Shown: in pieces, positions 1 through 8,042 of the stretch
How the letters are laid out: each line of letters begins with the position of its first letter
Numbering within the stretch: position 1 is the stretch's first letter
Source: an uncultured Christensenella sp.
Lineage (GTDB): Bacteria; Bacillota; Clostridia; Christensenellales; Borkfalkiaceae
DNA length: 64,000 nt
Assembly (NCBI GenBank): GCA_910577555.1
Contig: CAJTLF010000003.1
Location: 1-64,000, forward strand
Direction of reading: 5' to 3'
Translations under genes and position numbers: made by a program
Notes under the pieces: generated by a model
Told to the model about the DNA's origin: nothing
The model's input: the letters and a program-made list of their open reading frames with translations, nothing else
Databases searched by the model: none

Positions 1-89
1 AAATCAGCAGTAGCCCCCGCGCCACAAAAAATGGAAAATGAATCTATAAGTAATTGCTCTTGCAACTGATCTATAAATGGATAATCCAT
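1..89 (-). CDS. N-terminus of a probable SIR2-like protein, cut by the window edge
   Basis: Reading the minus strand from an ATG at 89 gives 29 codons beginning MDYPFIDQLQ and including FSIFCGAGATAD. A hydrophobic strand followed by GAGAT/GAGIS is typical of the NAD-binding entry of SIR2-family proteins, many of which are antiphage NADases or deacetylases; this assignment is inferred from that motif alone. A GGTGGGG stretch lies upstream as a possible ribosome site. It diverges from the tyrosine recombinase, consistent with an accessory or defence segment. Only the start is visible, so the family is tentative. Confidence 0.4.
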   Translation of the reverse strand, partial: MDYPFIDQLQEQLLIDSFSIFCGAGATAD

Positions 90-140
90 AAAATCCCCAC
101 CAATAATTCTTAGTTATTTTATCCATATTTTACCATATTC

Positions 141-149
141 TGATATAAT
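141..149 (+). promoter_or_regulatory. Extended -10 promoter element for the tyrosine recombinase
   Basis: TGATATAAT is a perfect -10 hexamer with the upstream TG of extended -10 promoters. It lies 34 bases before the ATG at 184. No good -35 is seen. A GGAG ribosome site follows at 175-178. Confidence 0.55.
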
Positions 150-183
150 TTTCAATACTACAATAACGAATTATGGAGAATTT

Positions 184-1071
184 ATGGATTATTTATCTAA
201 ATTTATCAATTACTTGATGGCAACCAAAAATTTATCAAATAAAACCTTGACTGCATACTTATCTGACTTAAAACAGTTCTTAAAAGTTCAAGAAAACTTA
301 CTTAAACCTGATGTATGCGCATATATCAACTATTTGAGTTTGAATTTAAAATTAAAAGATACCTCCATTCGCAGAAAAATTATAACTTTAAAAAATTTTT
401 ACGATTATTTGATAAATTATGATTATATTGATATTTCCCCTTTTGCTAAATTAAAATTTAAGTTTAAACAGGAAAAAAGATTACCTAAAACTCTGTCGTT
501 GAATGATGTTACAAAAATACTTAATTGTTTTAACATAGACACTTCGTCATTATCCACTTTTGCCAAAGAAACTTTTATTCGCGACGCTGCACTTATGGAT
601 TTATTAATAAGCACTGGTATAAGAATTGGTGAAGCCTCCATAATTACTTTAGACGATATAATACAAAGCGAGCGTACAGTTTTAATTCACGGTAAAGGAC
701 GCAAGCAAAGGCTCATTTACATTTCTTCTTCCGTCACATGGGAAAGATTAAAATTACTCATAAAATATCGTAAAAAATCTGATAATTCTTATCTATTTGT
801 AAACCGGTACGGACACCCTATTACAATACATGGAATTGAAGAAATTTATAAAAAATATTTAAGAAAAGCACAAATAACTACAAGTTCAACTCCTCATTAT
901 CTTCGACATACTTTTGCTACAAATCTACTTGCCAACGGTGCTGACTTACGTTCAGTACAAGAAATTCTTGGACATGCAAGCGTTGCAACCACTCAAATCT
1001 ATACTGAAGTAACTACAAACCGAAAAAAGCAAGTCCTCAAAAAGTTTAATTATCGAAATAAATTATTATAA
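184..1071 (+). CDS. Tyrosine recombinase (XerC/XerD-like integrase)
   Basis: A 295-aa site-specific recombinase with the full tyrosine-recombinase layout. An N-terminal SAM-like core-binding domain (about 1-90) is followed by the catalytic domain. Visible catalytic residues are Arg in STGIRIGEA, Lys in HGKGRKQR, the HxxR box in HYLRHTFAT, His in EILGHASVAT and the nucleophile Tyr in TTQIYTEV. The length is that of the Xer family rather than of phage integrases, which carry an arm-binding domain. The start has GGAG six bases upstream. Neighbours are a divergent SIR2-like gene and, downstream, an 11-bp inverted repeat and a terminator, so it may serve a local mobile segment rather than chromosome dimer resolution; that is inference. 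The codons are AT-richer than in the housekeeping genes that follow, which fits acquired DNA. Confidence 0.85.
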   Translation: MDYLSKFINYLMATKNLSNKTLTAYLSDLKQFLKVQENLLKPDVCAYINYLSLNLKLKDTSIRRKIITLKNFYDYLINYDYIDISPFAKLKFKFKQEKRLPKTLSLNDVTKILNCFNIDTSSLSTFAKETFIRDAALMDLLISTGIRIGEASIITLDDIIQSERTVLIHGKGRKQRLIYISSSVTWERLKLLIKYRKKSDNSYLFVNRYGHPITIHGIEEIYKKYLRKAQITTSSTPHYLRHTFATNLLANGADLRSVQEILGHASVATTQIYTEVTTNRKKQVLKKFNYRNKLL

Positions 1072-1089
1072 TTAATAAAAATACAAAAA

Positions 1090-1113
1090 TAGTGAACACA
1101 AATGTGTCCACTA
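1090..1113. repeat. Inverted repeat 3' of the recombinase gene
   Basis: TAGTGAACACA and TGTGTCCACTA form 11-bp arms with one mismatch around a 2-base centre, 18 bases after the recombinase stop codon. It could be a recombinase site or a small hairpin. Xer dif sites have a 6-base centre, so this is not a standard dif. Confidence 0.5.
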
Positions 1114-1252
1114 AAATTTATAAAAAATTTTTAAATTTTAATTTTTAAAAGCCTTAATTTTGCAATTTTGGGCTATTTTTACCCATTTTTAAGGGTAATT
1201 TAAGCGTTTTAGCATAATTTTAGCCAAAAATTCGGCTCGTGTCCCCCCTGCC

Positions 1253-1290
1253 AAACGCTTAATCAGAAAAAGATTAAGCGTTTTATTTTT
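1253..1290 (+). terminator. Rho-independent terminator, with a competing upstream pairing partner
   Basis: A 12-bp stem (1253-1264 with 1272-1283) closes an A-rich loop and runs into a T-rich tail to 1290. The upstream segment 1200-1209 (TTAAGCGTTT) is also complementary to the 5' arm, so an alternative antiterminator fold is possible. It ends plus-strand transcription from the recombinase. The rest of 1114-1252 has no ORF but holds a nested stem (1166-1175 with 1221-1229, enclosing 1180-1184 with 1193-1197). Confidence 0.75.
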
Positions 1291-1327
1291 TATTAAAATA
1301 ATGCAAAATATTGTGTTTTATAAATTA

Positions 1328-1354
1328 ATTATGTCACACATAATACTTCGCAAA
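1328..1354. repeat. Short dispersed repeat, copy A
   Basis: This 27-base stretch differs at one position from 7258-7284 inside miaA. It lies just 3' of purB. The shared core is ATGTCACACATA followed by RTACTTCGCAAA. A third, shorter relative is at 25207-25226. Confidence 0.6.
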
Positions 1355-1363
1355 ATTTGAAAA

Positions 1364-2797
1364 TTATATTTTTACGTCGCCTTTTTGACCTAAAACAGCC
1401 GTATTTTCGTTCAAAATGGGCTTTATTTCATTTTCAATAAACTCTACGGTTTGCGAAGGTGCTCTGCCAATAAAGTTATTCGCGTCAAGTATACTGTCAA
1501 GTTTACCGTGAACCGCAGTAAACGTTTTATCATTTTTAATCAGCTCGATAAGATTATTATCTCCGCCGTTTTCTTTAACGTTTTTACCCGCCTGCATAGA
1601 AAGCACGCGTATCCTTTCATGCAATTCTTGACGGTTTCCGCCCGCCTTTACGCATTCCATCATAATATTTTCAGTCGCCATGAACGGAAGCTCTGCGGCA
1701 ATATGCTTTGCAATAACCTTTTCGTATACGACGAGATTTTCCGATACGTTCATATAGATATTAAGAATGCCGTCAAGCGCAAGGAAAGCCTGCGCATTTA
1801 CAATTCTTCTGTTTGCAGAATCATCTAAAGTACGCTCGAACCACTGAGTTCCGGCAGTAACGGCGCAATTCATAGGCAAAGAAATTACGAAACGGGCAAG
1901 AGACCCCATTCTTTCACTGCGCATAGGATTGCGTTTATAAGCCATTGCCGAAGAGCCAATCTGAGATTTTTCAAAAGGCTCTTCGATTTCTTTCATATTT
2001 TGCAAAAGGCGGATATCGTTGGAAAACTTATACGCACTTTGGGCAATCTGGGAAAGCACGCACAACACGTTATAATCGAATTTTCTGGGATAGGTTTGAC
2101 CCGTTACACCGTAAACTTTTTTAAATCCGAGCTTTTCAACGACTTTTTTCTCAAGTTCTTTAACCTTTTTCTCATCGCCGTTAAACAGCTCCATAAAACT
2201 TGCCTGCGTACCGGTAGTACCCTTAACTCCGCGAAGTTTAAATGTATTCTGCAAATTGACGAGATTATTATAATCCATTGCCAAATCCTGCAACCACAGC
2301 GTAGCACGCTTGCCAACAGTGGTGAGCTGAGCAGGTTGCAAATGAGTAAATCCAAGCGTGGGCGTATCCTTGTATTTTATCGCAAACTTAGAAAGCTTGT
2401 CAATAACGTTTACAAGTTTAGCCTTAATAATTTCAAGAGCGTCCCATAAAATTATCAATTCGGAATTACAATCTACAAAACAGCTCGTCGCACCCAAGTG
2501 GATTATAGGCATAGCCGACTTCGCCTGGTCGCCGAAAGCGTGAACGTGCGCCATAACGTCGTGCCTGACTTCACGCTCATATTTTTCCGCTTGCTCGAAG
2601 TTAATATCTTCGGCAAACTTCTTCATTTCTTCAATTTGCGACTTTGTAATATTAAGCCCGAGTTCCATTTCCGATTCTGCAAGCGCAATCCACAGCTTTC
2701 GCCAAAGCTTAAAACGTTTCTCGTCTGAAAAATTTTCACTCATTGCCTTGCTTGCATATCTCGTAATTAATGGGTTCTGATAAACGCCGTTATCCAT
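1364..2797 (-). CDS. purB: Adenylosuccinate lyase
   Basis: A 477-aa enzyme of the fumarase/aspartase superfamily that splits adenylosuccinate to AMP and SAICAR to AICAR, each releasing fumarate, in purine synthesis. The superfamily signature is seen as GSSAMAYKRNPMRSE (about residues 286-300), and the catalytic His region as LGATSCFVDCN and FTHLQPAQ. The length suits the long PurB type. I place the start at the ATG at 2797, seven bases after GGAG; the upstream TTG at 2809 would put the ribosome site inside the gene. It is the last gene of a three-gene minus-strand run with the cyclophilin and the dCMP deaminase, 13 bases after the cyclophilin stop codon. Confidence 0.93.
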   Translation of the reverse strand: MDNGVYQNPLITRYASKAMSENFSDEKRFKLWRKLWIALAESEMELGLNITKSQIEEMKKFAEDINFEQAEKYEREVRHDVMAHVHAFGDQAKSAMPIIHLGATSCFVDCNSELIILWDALEIIKAKLVNVIDKLSKFAIKYKDTPTLGFTHLQPAQLTTVGKRATLWLQDLAMDYNNLVNLQNTFKLRGVKGTTGTQASFMELFNGDEKKVKELEKKVVEKLGFKKVYGVTGQTYPRKFDYNVLCVLSQIAQSAYKFSNDIRLLQNMKEIEEPFEKSQIGSSAMAYKRNPMRSERMGSLARFVISLPMNCAVTAGTQWFERTLDDSANRRIVNAQAFLALDGILNIYMNVSENLVVYEKVIAKHIAAELPFMATENIMMECVKAGGNRQELHERIRVLSMQAGKNVKENGGDNNLIELIKNDKTFTAVHGKLDSILDANNFIGRAPSQTVEFIENEIKPILNENTAVLGQKGDVKI

Positions 2798-2810
2798 AAT
2801 TATCTCCAAA

Positions 2811-3332
2811 TCAGTATTTTACAGGCGCAGGATACTCCACGCCAAAAGTTTCAACCGTAACGCATTCCATTACCTGCGGTTCTTTAGGTTTATCGTTCCA
2901 GTCCGTGGAAACGGCGGCAATTTCATCAACGGTTTCTATTCCTTCCGTTACCTTACCGAACGCTGCGTACTGCCCATCGAGCGACGCCGCGCTTTTATGC
3001 ATTATAAAGAACTGCGAACCTGCGGAATCCGGGTGCATTGCACGAGCCATAGAAATAACTCCGCGCACGTGCTTTATATCGTTATTTTTAAACCCGTTTA
3101 ACGAGAACTCGCCTTTAATGGTATAACCGGGGCCGCCCGTCCCCACACCGGCAGGGTCGCCGCCCTGTATCATAAATCCGGCTATTACGCGGTGAAAAAT
3201 AAGTCCGTTGTAAAAACCGCTTTTAACAAGACCGATAAAATTGTTTACAGTGTTAGGAGCTTTGTCGGGATAAAGCTCCAGCTTTATCGTCTTTCCGCTC
3301 TGCATTTTTATAGTAACTACAGGATTTTGCAT
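2811..3332 (-). CDS. Peptidyl-prolyl cis-trans isomerase, cyclophilin type
   Basis: A 173-aa single-domain cytoplasmic cyclophilin that isomerises Xaa-Pro bonds. Family motifs are clear: FHRVIAGFMIQGGDP holds the active-site Arg, Phe and Met-Gln, followed by GTGGPGYTIKGEF, GVISMAR, SAGSQFFIMH and the Ala-Phe-Gly segment YAAFGKV. There is no signal peptide or membrane anchor. It sits between the deaminase gene (18 bases upstream) and purB (13 bases downstream), so co-transcription is likely. The family is certain; the physiological partner proteins are not visible from sequence. Confidence 0.93.
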   Translation of the reverse strand: MQNPVVTIKMQSGKTIKLELYPDKAPNTVNNFIGLVKSGFYNGLIFHRVIAGFMIQGGDPAGVGTGGPGYTIKGEFSLNGFKNNDIKHVRGVISMARAMHPDSAGSQFFIMHKSAASLDGQYAAFGKVTEGIETVDEIAAVSTDWNDKPKEPQVMECVTVETFGVEYPAPVKY

Positions 3333-3350
3333 TATATACTCCTTTAAAAT

Positions 3351-3806
3351 TTACTGAATTTCGTCGTATTTTTCAAGCTTGACCCCTGCTTCTTTAAAAA
3401 GGCGCAGAGAAAACTCGTCGGGATAACCTTCCTTATAAACGACGCGGGCAATCCCCGCGTTAATAATAATTTTAGCGCAGATTACGCACGGCTGATGAGT
3501 ACAGTAAAGCGTACAACCTTCTACGCTACATCCCACACGCGCCGCCTGAATTATGGCGTTTTGTTCTGCGTGAACAGCGTAACACTGCTCATGCATAGTC
3601 CCGCTCGGAATATTCATTTTTTTGCGCATACATTCTTTTTTATCGACGCAACTTTTAATGCCCTGCGGCGCACCGTTATACCCCGTTGCTATAACGCGCT
3701 TATTTTTAACAATCACCGCACCAACGTGTCTGTTCTCCTGAAAACAGCTTGACCACGAGCCGATTTGCTCGGTCATTTCCATAAATCTCTTATCCCATTT
3801 ATCCAT
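3351..3806 (-). CDS. dCMP deaminase / cytidine-deoxycytidylate deaminase family (ComEB-like)
   Basis: A 151-aa zinc-dependent deaminase expected to convert dCMP to dUMP for thymidylate supply. The zinc and catalytic motifs are HAEQNAI (His ligand and proton-shuttle Glu) and CTHQPCVICAK (PC..C ligands). The N-terminal segment HVGAVIVKNKRVIATGYNGAP matches the dCMP deaminase type rather than tRNA adenosine deaminase. It is the first gene of the run leading to purB, so this small operon joins pyrimidine and purine nucleotide work. A ComEB-type name would be equally acceptable, because homologous genes carry it in Bacillus. Confidence 0.9.
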   Translation of the reverse strand: MDKWDKRFMEMTEQIGSWSSCFQENRHVGAVIVKNKRVIATGYNGAPQGIKSCVDKKECMRKKMNIPSGTMHEQCYAVHAEQNAIIQAARVGCSVEGCTLYCTHQPCVICAKIIINAGIARVVYKEGYPDEFSLRLFKEAGVKLEKYDEIQ

Positions 3807-3948
3807 TTAACGCACGCTCCGAATAAGTAAAAGTATTTTACCATATTTTTTATAAAATTGCAATTTTTTCCCTTGCAATGTTTAAGTTTATTTTGCCAAG
3901 TTTATAAAATAAGCGTAATTAAAAAATCACGCGGAGGAAATTTATTTT

Positions 3949-4233
3949 ATGACAATTAAACCTTTATTCGATAAAGTAGTCGTTGAAAATCTCAAAGCCG
4001 AAGAAAAGACCAAAAGCGGACTTTATTTAACTTCGGCGGCACAGGAAAAACCCGCCACCTGCCTTGTGGTAGCCGTAGGTCCCGGCGGTCTCGTAGACGG
4101 CAAAGAAGTAAAAATGCAGGTTAAAGTGGGCGATAAAGTTCTGCTTGCAAAATACAGCGGAACCGAAGTTAAAGTTGACGAAAAAGAATACACCATAATC
4201 CGTCAGAGCGATATTCTGGCAATAGTTGAATAA
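3949..4233 (+). CDS. groES: Co-chaperonin GroES
   Basis: A 94-aa heptameric lid of the GroEL chamber. It starts MTIKPLFDKVVVE, has the mobile-loop region EEKTKSGLYLTSAAQEKP and ends with the usual beta strand SDILAIVE. Its ribosome site GGAGG lies 12 bases before the ATG, and groEL follows after 22 bases. The 142-base gap from the divergent deaminase gene holds no CIRCE inverted repeat (the HrcA site usual before groESL in Firmicutes). The only promoter-like pair seen, TTAAGT at 3882 and TAAAAT at 3905, is weak. Confidence 0.97.
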   Translation: MTIKPLFDKVVVENLKAEEKTKSGLYLTSAAQEKPATCLVVAVGPGGLVDGKEVKMQVKVGDKVLLAKYSGTEVKVDEKEYTIIRQSDILAIVE

Positions 4234-4255
4234 TAAAATTAAGGAGATTTAAGTT

Positions 4256-5884
4256 ATGGCTAAACAGATTAAATACGGCGACGAAGCAAGAAAATTACTT
4301 GAAAACGGCGTAAACGTAGTTGCAGACACCGTTAAAATTACACTCGGACCCAAAGGAAGAAACGTCGTTCTCGATAAAAAGTTCGGTGCACCGCTTATTA
4401 CCAACGACGGCGTTACGATTGCAAAGGAAATCGAACTTGAAGACCCGTTTGAAAATATGGGCGCACAGCTCGTTAAAGAAGTTTCAACCAAGACCAACGA
4501 CGTGGCCGGCGACGGAACCACCACTGCCGTAGTTTTAGCACAGGCTATCGTACGCGAAGGACTTAAAAATCTTGCGGCGGGCGCAAATCCCATAATACTT
4601 AAAAAAGGAATTTCAAAAGCGGTTGATACTGCCGTTGCAAAGATTCAGTCAATATCCAAACCCGTTGAAAATAAACTTGCAATTTCTCAGGTTGCATCTA
4701 TTTCCGCAGGCGACGAAAAAATAGGCGAACTCATTGCAAATGCAATGGAAATCGTCGGAAAAGACGGCGTTATCACCGTTGAAGAAGGCAAAACCATGGC
4801 AACCGAACTTTCCACCGTGGAAGGTATGCAATTCGACCGCGGATACGCGTCCGCCTATATGGTAACCAACACCGATAAAATGGAAGCCGTTCTCGACAAT
4901 CCCTATATATTGATTACGGACAAGAAAATTTCTTCCTTACAGGAAATTCTTCCCGTGATAGAACCTATAGCACAGCAGGGCGCAAGACTTTTAATTATTG
5001 CCGAAGACGTTGAAGGCGACGCGCTTGCGGCGTTAATCGTAAACAAACTTAAAGGCGTTTTAAACTGCGTTGCCGTTAAAGCACCCGGATTCGGCGACAG
5101 AAGAAAAGCTATGCTCGAAGATATAGCGATTTTGACCGGCGGCACCGTTATTTCAAGCGATTTGGGATACGAATTTAAAGACGTAACCACTGAAATGCTC
5201 GGCAGAGCGGCTCAGGTTAAAGTCGATAAAGATAACACCACTATAGTCGACGGCGCAGGTGCGGCTGACGCAATTAAGTCGCGCGTAGCATCGATTAAAG
5301 CACAGATTGCGGAAACCACTTCGGATTACGACAGAGAAAAATTACAGGAAAGACTCGCTAAACTTGCGGGCGGCGTTGCGGTAATAAATGTAGGCGCGGC
5401 AACCGAAGTCGAAATGAAAGAAAAGAAACTGCGCATTGAAGACGCACTTGCAGCAACGAGAGCAGCTGTTGAAGAAGGTATCGTTCCCGGCGGCGGCGTA
5501 GCACTCCTTTCTACAGTTCCCGAACTCAAGAAACTCGTTGCGGGATTGCAAGGCGACGAAAAAACGGGAGCAACTATCGTTATGAAAGCTATTGAAGCTC
5601 CCGTTCGCCAAATTGCCGCAAACGCAGGCTACGACGGTTCAGTAATCGTAAACACCATTCTTTCAAGCAAAAAAGCCAACTACGGTTTCGACGCGCTTAA
5701 GAACGTTTACACCGATATGGTAGCGAGCGGCATTATCGACCCCACCAAGGTTTCGCGCTCCGTATTGCAAAACGCGGCGTCCGTTGCGTCCACTCTCCTT
5801 ACTACCGAAAGCATAGTAACGGATATTCCCACACCCCCCGCCGCACCTATGGGCGGCAACCCCGATATGGGCGGAATGTATTAA
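4256..5884 (+). CDS. groEL: Chaperonin GroEL
   Basis: A 542-aa chaperonin subunit forming the double-ring folding chamber with GroES. The conserved ATP-site text GDGTTTAVVLAQ and the segment EDALAATRAAVEEGIVPGGG are present, and the C-terminus is the flexible Gly-Met-rich tail GGNPDMGGMY. Start: GGAG seven bases before the ATG. It is co-transcribed with groES and ends at a strong terminator 18 bases downstream. The sequence is typical, with no sign of duplication or degeneration. Confidence 0.98.
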   Translation: MAKQIKYGDEARKLLENGVNVVADTVKITLGPKGRNVVLDKKFGAPLITNDGVTIAKEIELEDPFENMGAQLVKEVSTKTNDVAGDGTTTAVVLAQAIVREGLKNLAAGANPIILKKGISKAVDTAVAKIQSISKPVENKLAISQVASISAGDEKIGELIANAMEIVGKDGVITVEEGKTMATELSTVEGMQFDRGYASAYMVTNTDKMEAVLDNPYILITDKKISSLQEILPVIEPIAQQGARLLIIAEDVEGDALAALIVNKLKGVLNCVAVKAPGFGDRRKAMLEDIAILTGGTVISSDLGYEFKDVTTEMLGRAAQVKVDKDNTTIVDGAGAADAIKSRVASIKAQIAETTSDYDREKLQERLAKLAGGVAVINVGAATEVEMKEKKLRIEDALAATRAAVEEGIVPGGGVALLSTVPELKKLVAGLQGDEKTGATIVMKAIEAPVRQIAANAGYDGSVIVNTILSSKKANYGFDALKNVYTDMVASGIIDPTKVSRSVLQNAASVASTLLTTESIVTDIPTPPAAPMGGNPDMGGMY

Positions 5885-5901
5885 TTAATTAATTATAAGA
5901 T

Positions 5902-5934
5902 AATCCCCGAACGTTTTGCGTTCGGGGATTTTTA
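5902..5934 (+). terminator. Terminator of groESL
   Basis: AATCCCCGAACG and CGTTCGGGGATT form a 12-bp stem around TTTTG, followed by a T-rich tail. The next gene is convergent and ends at 5936, so the hairpin probably works in both directions. Confidence 0.9.
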
Positions 5935-5935
5935 T

Positions 5936-7141
5936 TTACGAAATTTTATCTAAAATTCTTTGCAGAGCATATTTTCCGTGTTCGTAAGTCAATCCACCTT
6001 GAAAATATACGATATAAGGCGGTTTAACTGGACCGTCGGCAGAAAGTTCAATTGAAGAACCGCCGACGAACGTTCCCGCCGCCATTATTATATCGTCATC
6101 ATACCCGGGCATAGCCCAAGGCTCGCAAGTAACGAAACCGTCTACGGGGGACGCATACTGCACTTCTCTTATAAAATCAATCATCTTTTCGGCATTGTCA
6201 AATTGAATTGCGCGCGTGATATCGTAAGGAATTTTATCAAGCGACGGATAATTCCTGTAACCAAGCTCCCCCATAGCCGTACCTATGAGCAAACTCGTCT
6301 TTAAAGCCTGTGCAACGGTATGCGGCGCAAGAAAAAGCCCCTGATAAAAATACTGATATCCCCCCGCAAACGACCCTACCTCCAATCCGATTGACGGAGC
6401 GGTAAGTCTTTTTCCTATTAAATCGATATACTCCCGTTTGCCGCAAATATAACCGCCCGTAGGCGCAAGCCCGCCACCCGCATTTTTTATAAGTGAACCG
6501 ACGATAATATCCGCACCAACCTGTGTCGGCTCGGTTTTTTCAACAAACTCGCCGTAACAGTTATCAACGAATATACAACCTTTAAAGCCGTTCTCGCGCA
6601 AGAATTTGCAAACAGTTTCTATTTGTCCGCAAGAGAGCGCATCGCGCAATTCGTAGCCACGTGAACGCTGAATATAAACTATTTTAACTTTATCGTTTAA
6701 TTTCTTTTTTATCGTTTTACAGTCAAACTCACCATCTAACAAGTCGCAATAGTCAAAATTGACACCGAAATCCTTTAAAGAACCGTTATTTTCACCGAAA
6801 ATTACACCACGCAAAGTATCGTAAGGCATACCGCTTATACACAACAGCGTATCATTCGGACGCAACAATCCGAACAGAGCAACTGTAAGCGCGTGCGTTC
6901 CCGATAAAAGATGGGGAGAAACGATGCCTTCTTCCGCTCCGAAAACTTCGGCATAAAGTTTACCCAGACAATCTCTGCCCTCGTCGCCGTACCCGTAACC
7001 CGTGCTTCCGTTAAAATGTCGCGTAGCCACGTTATATTTATTAAAAGCCTTCAATACTTTTACTTGATTAAAATAAGATACGTCTTCAACTCGTTTAAAC
7101 GCGCTTTCAAGTTTTTTTTCACAACTTTCAATCAGATTCAT
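5936..7141 (-). CDS. Methionine gamma-lyase family protein (aluminium-resistance-type PLP enzyme)
   Basis: A 401-aa fold-type I PLP enzyme. It matches the family often annotated as aluminium resistance protein or methionine gamma-lyase family, commonly found beside miaA in Clostridia. The PLP lysine is probably in VGSLIKNAGGG (about residue 218), preceded by FVDNCYGEF, which supplies the cofactor Asp. The glycine-rich entry SGTHALTVALFG is also present. The true substrate of this family is unsettled. Its first 14 bases overlap the end of miaA, so translation is coupled. In many Clostridia hfq sits in this neighbourhood; here there is no room for it. Confidence 0.8.
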   Translation of the reverse strand: MNLIESCEKKLESAFKRVEDVSYFNQVKVLKAFNKYNVATRHFNGSTGYGYGDEGRDCLGKLYAEVFGAEEGIVSPHLLSGTHALTVALFGLLRPNDTLLCISGMPYDTLRGVIFGENNGSLKDFGVNFDYCDLLDGEFDCKTIKKKLNDKVKIVYIQRSRGYELRDALSCGQIETVCKFLRENGFKGCIFVDNCYGEFVEKTEPTQVGADIIVGSLIKNAGGGLAPTGGYICGKREYIDLIGKRLTAPSIGLEVGSFAGGYQYFYQGLFLAPHTVAQALKTSLLIGTAMGELGYRNYPSLDKIPYDITRAIQFDNAEKMIDFIREVQYASPVDGFVTCEPWAMPGYDDDIIMAAGTFVGGSSIELSADGPVKPPYIVYFQGGLTYEHGKYALQRILDKIS

Positions 7142-8042
7142 TCAACAACTCCAAAACCCGCTCCGCCGTTGCGTCTTCGGGATTTAACCAAACCAAATTT
7201 GGCAATTTCTTAAAAAAAGTTATCTGTCTTTTTGCGTAACGACGCGTATTTTGCTTGATTATGTCACACATAGTACTTCGCAAATCGCCATTTTTTAGCC
7301 CAAACAGCACTTCTTTATAGCCAATCGCCTGCATACACTGACAATTTTCGTCTATTCCGCGATTTAAAAGACTCTTAACTTCTTCAACAAGCCCCAAATC
7401 AAACATTTCGTCAACACGCCTGTCTATACGCTTATAAAGCTCTTCTCTCGGATAATTTATCGCCACGGCAACGTATTTTCGCTTGAGTTTAAAACCGTCG
7501 TTCTGTTCCGACTTTCTTCTTCCGCTCAACTCAAAAATTTCAAGCGCACGAATAACTCTTTTAACGTCGTTTATATGCAATTTTTCAGCGGCAGACGGGT
7601 CGACTTCTCTCAATTTTTCAAATAGCGCATCTTTTCCGTTCGTTTCAAGAAACTCCGCGTATTTACGACGCACACCAGCATCGGCACCGATATTTCCGTA
7701 ACTCAAATCAAACAGTAACGAATTTATATAAAAACCCGTTCCACCGCATACAACGGGAATTTTTCCCGAATTTAAAATTTCATCGAGTATAGGCTCGGCG
7801 CGTTCCGCATAGTCGCCCACATTAAAATTTTCATACGGCTCGGCAATGTCAATTAAATGGTGCTTTACCCCGCGCATTTCTTCTTCGGTCGGCTTTGCCG
7901 TTCCGATATCCAGCCCCTTATAAACGAGCTGGGAATCAGCCGAAATAATTTCCGTATTCAGTTTTAACGCACAATCAACGGCAAGCTTTGTTTTACCCGA
8001 CGCCGTTGCGCCGCAAATTACGAGAACTTTGTTCAAAATCAC
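7128..8042 (-). CDS. miaA: tRNA dimethylallyltransferase
   Basis: A 304-aa enzyme that adds dimethylallyl to A37 of tRNAs reading UNN codons. The P-loop GATASGKT (about residues 11-18) and the DSQLVYKGLDIGTAKP segment are diagnostic, as is the C-terminal NTRRYAKRQITFFK. Its product is the substrate of MiaB, encoded in the same block. The start overlaps the mutL stop codon by four bases. Codons encoding LRSTMCDIIK near the C-terminus coincide with copy B of a short repeat also found outside genes. Confidence 0.96.
   Translation of the reverse strand: MILNKVLVICGATASGKTKLAVDCALKLNTEIISADSQLVYKGLDIGTAKPTEEEMRGVKHHLIDIAEPYENFNVGDYAERAEPILDEILNSGKIPVVCGGTGFYINSLLFDLSYGNIGADAGVRRKYAEFLETNGKDALFEKLREVDPSAAEKLHINDVKRVIRALEIFELSGRRKSEQNDGFKLKRKYVAVAINYPREELYKRIDRRVDEMFDLGLVEEVKSLLNRGIDENCQCMQAIGYKEVLFGLKNGDLRSTMCDIIKQNTRRYAKRQITFFKKLPNLVWLNPEDATAERVLELLNESD
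7258..7284. repeat. Short dispersed repeat, copy B, inside miaA
   Basis: This 27-base segment matches 1328-1354 with one mismatch. Here it is translated on the minus strand as part of MiaA just before the conserved NTRRYAKRQ motif. The reading frame is intact. Confidence 0.6.

Noticed and set aside
1231..1254. TTCGGCTCGTGTCCCCCCTGCC resembles a tRNA T arm and 3' end
   Set aside because: No matching acceptor, D or anticodon arms precede it, and the T-loop consensus is broken; too weak to call an attachment site or tRNA relic.
2000..2449. Plus-strand open frame of 149 codons inside purB
   Set aside because: It lies wholly antisense to a strongly conserved gene and its translation shows no domain; it is a shadow frame.
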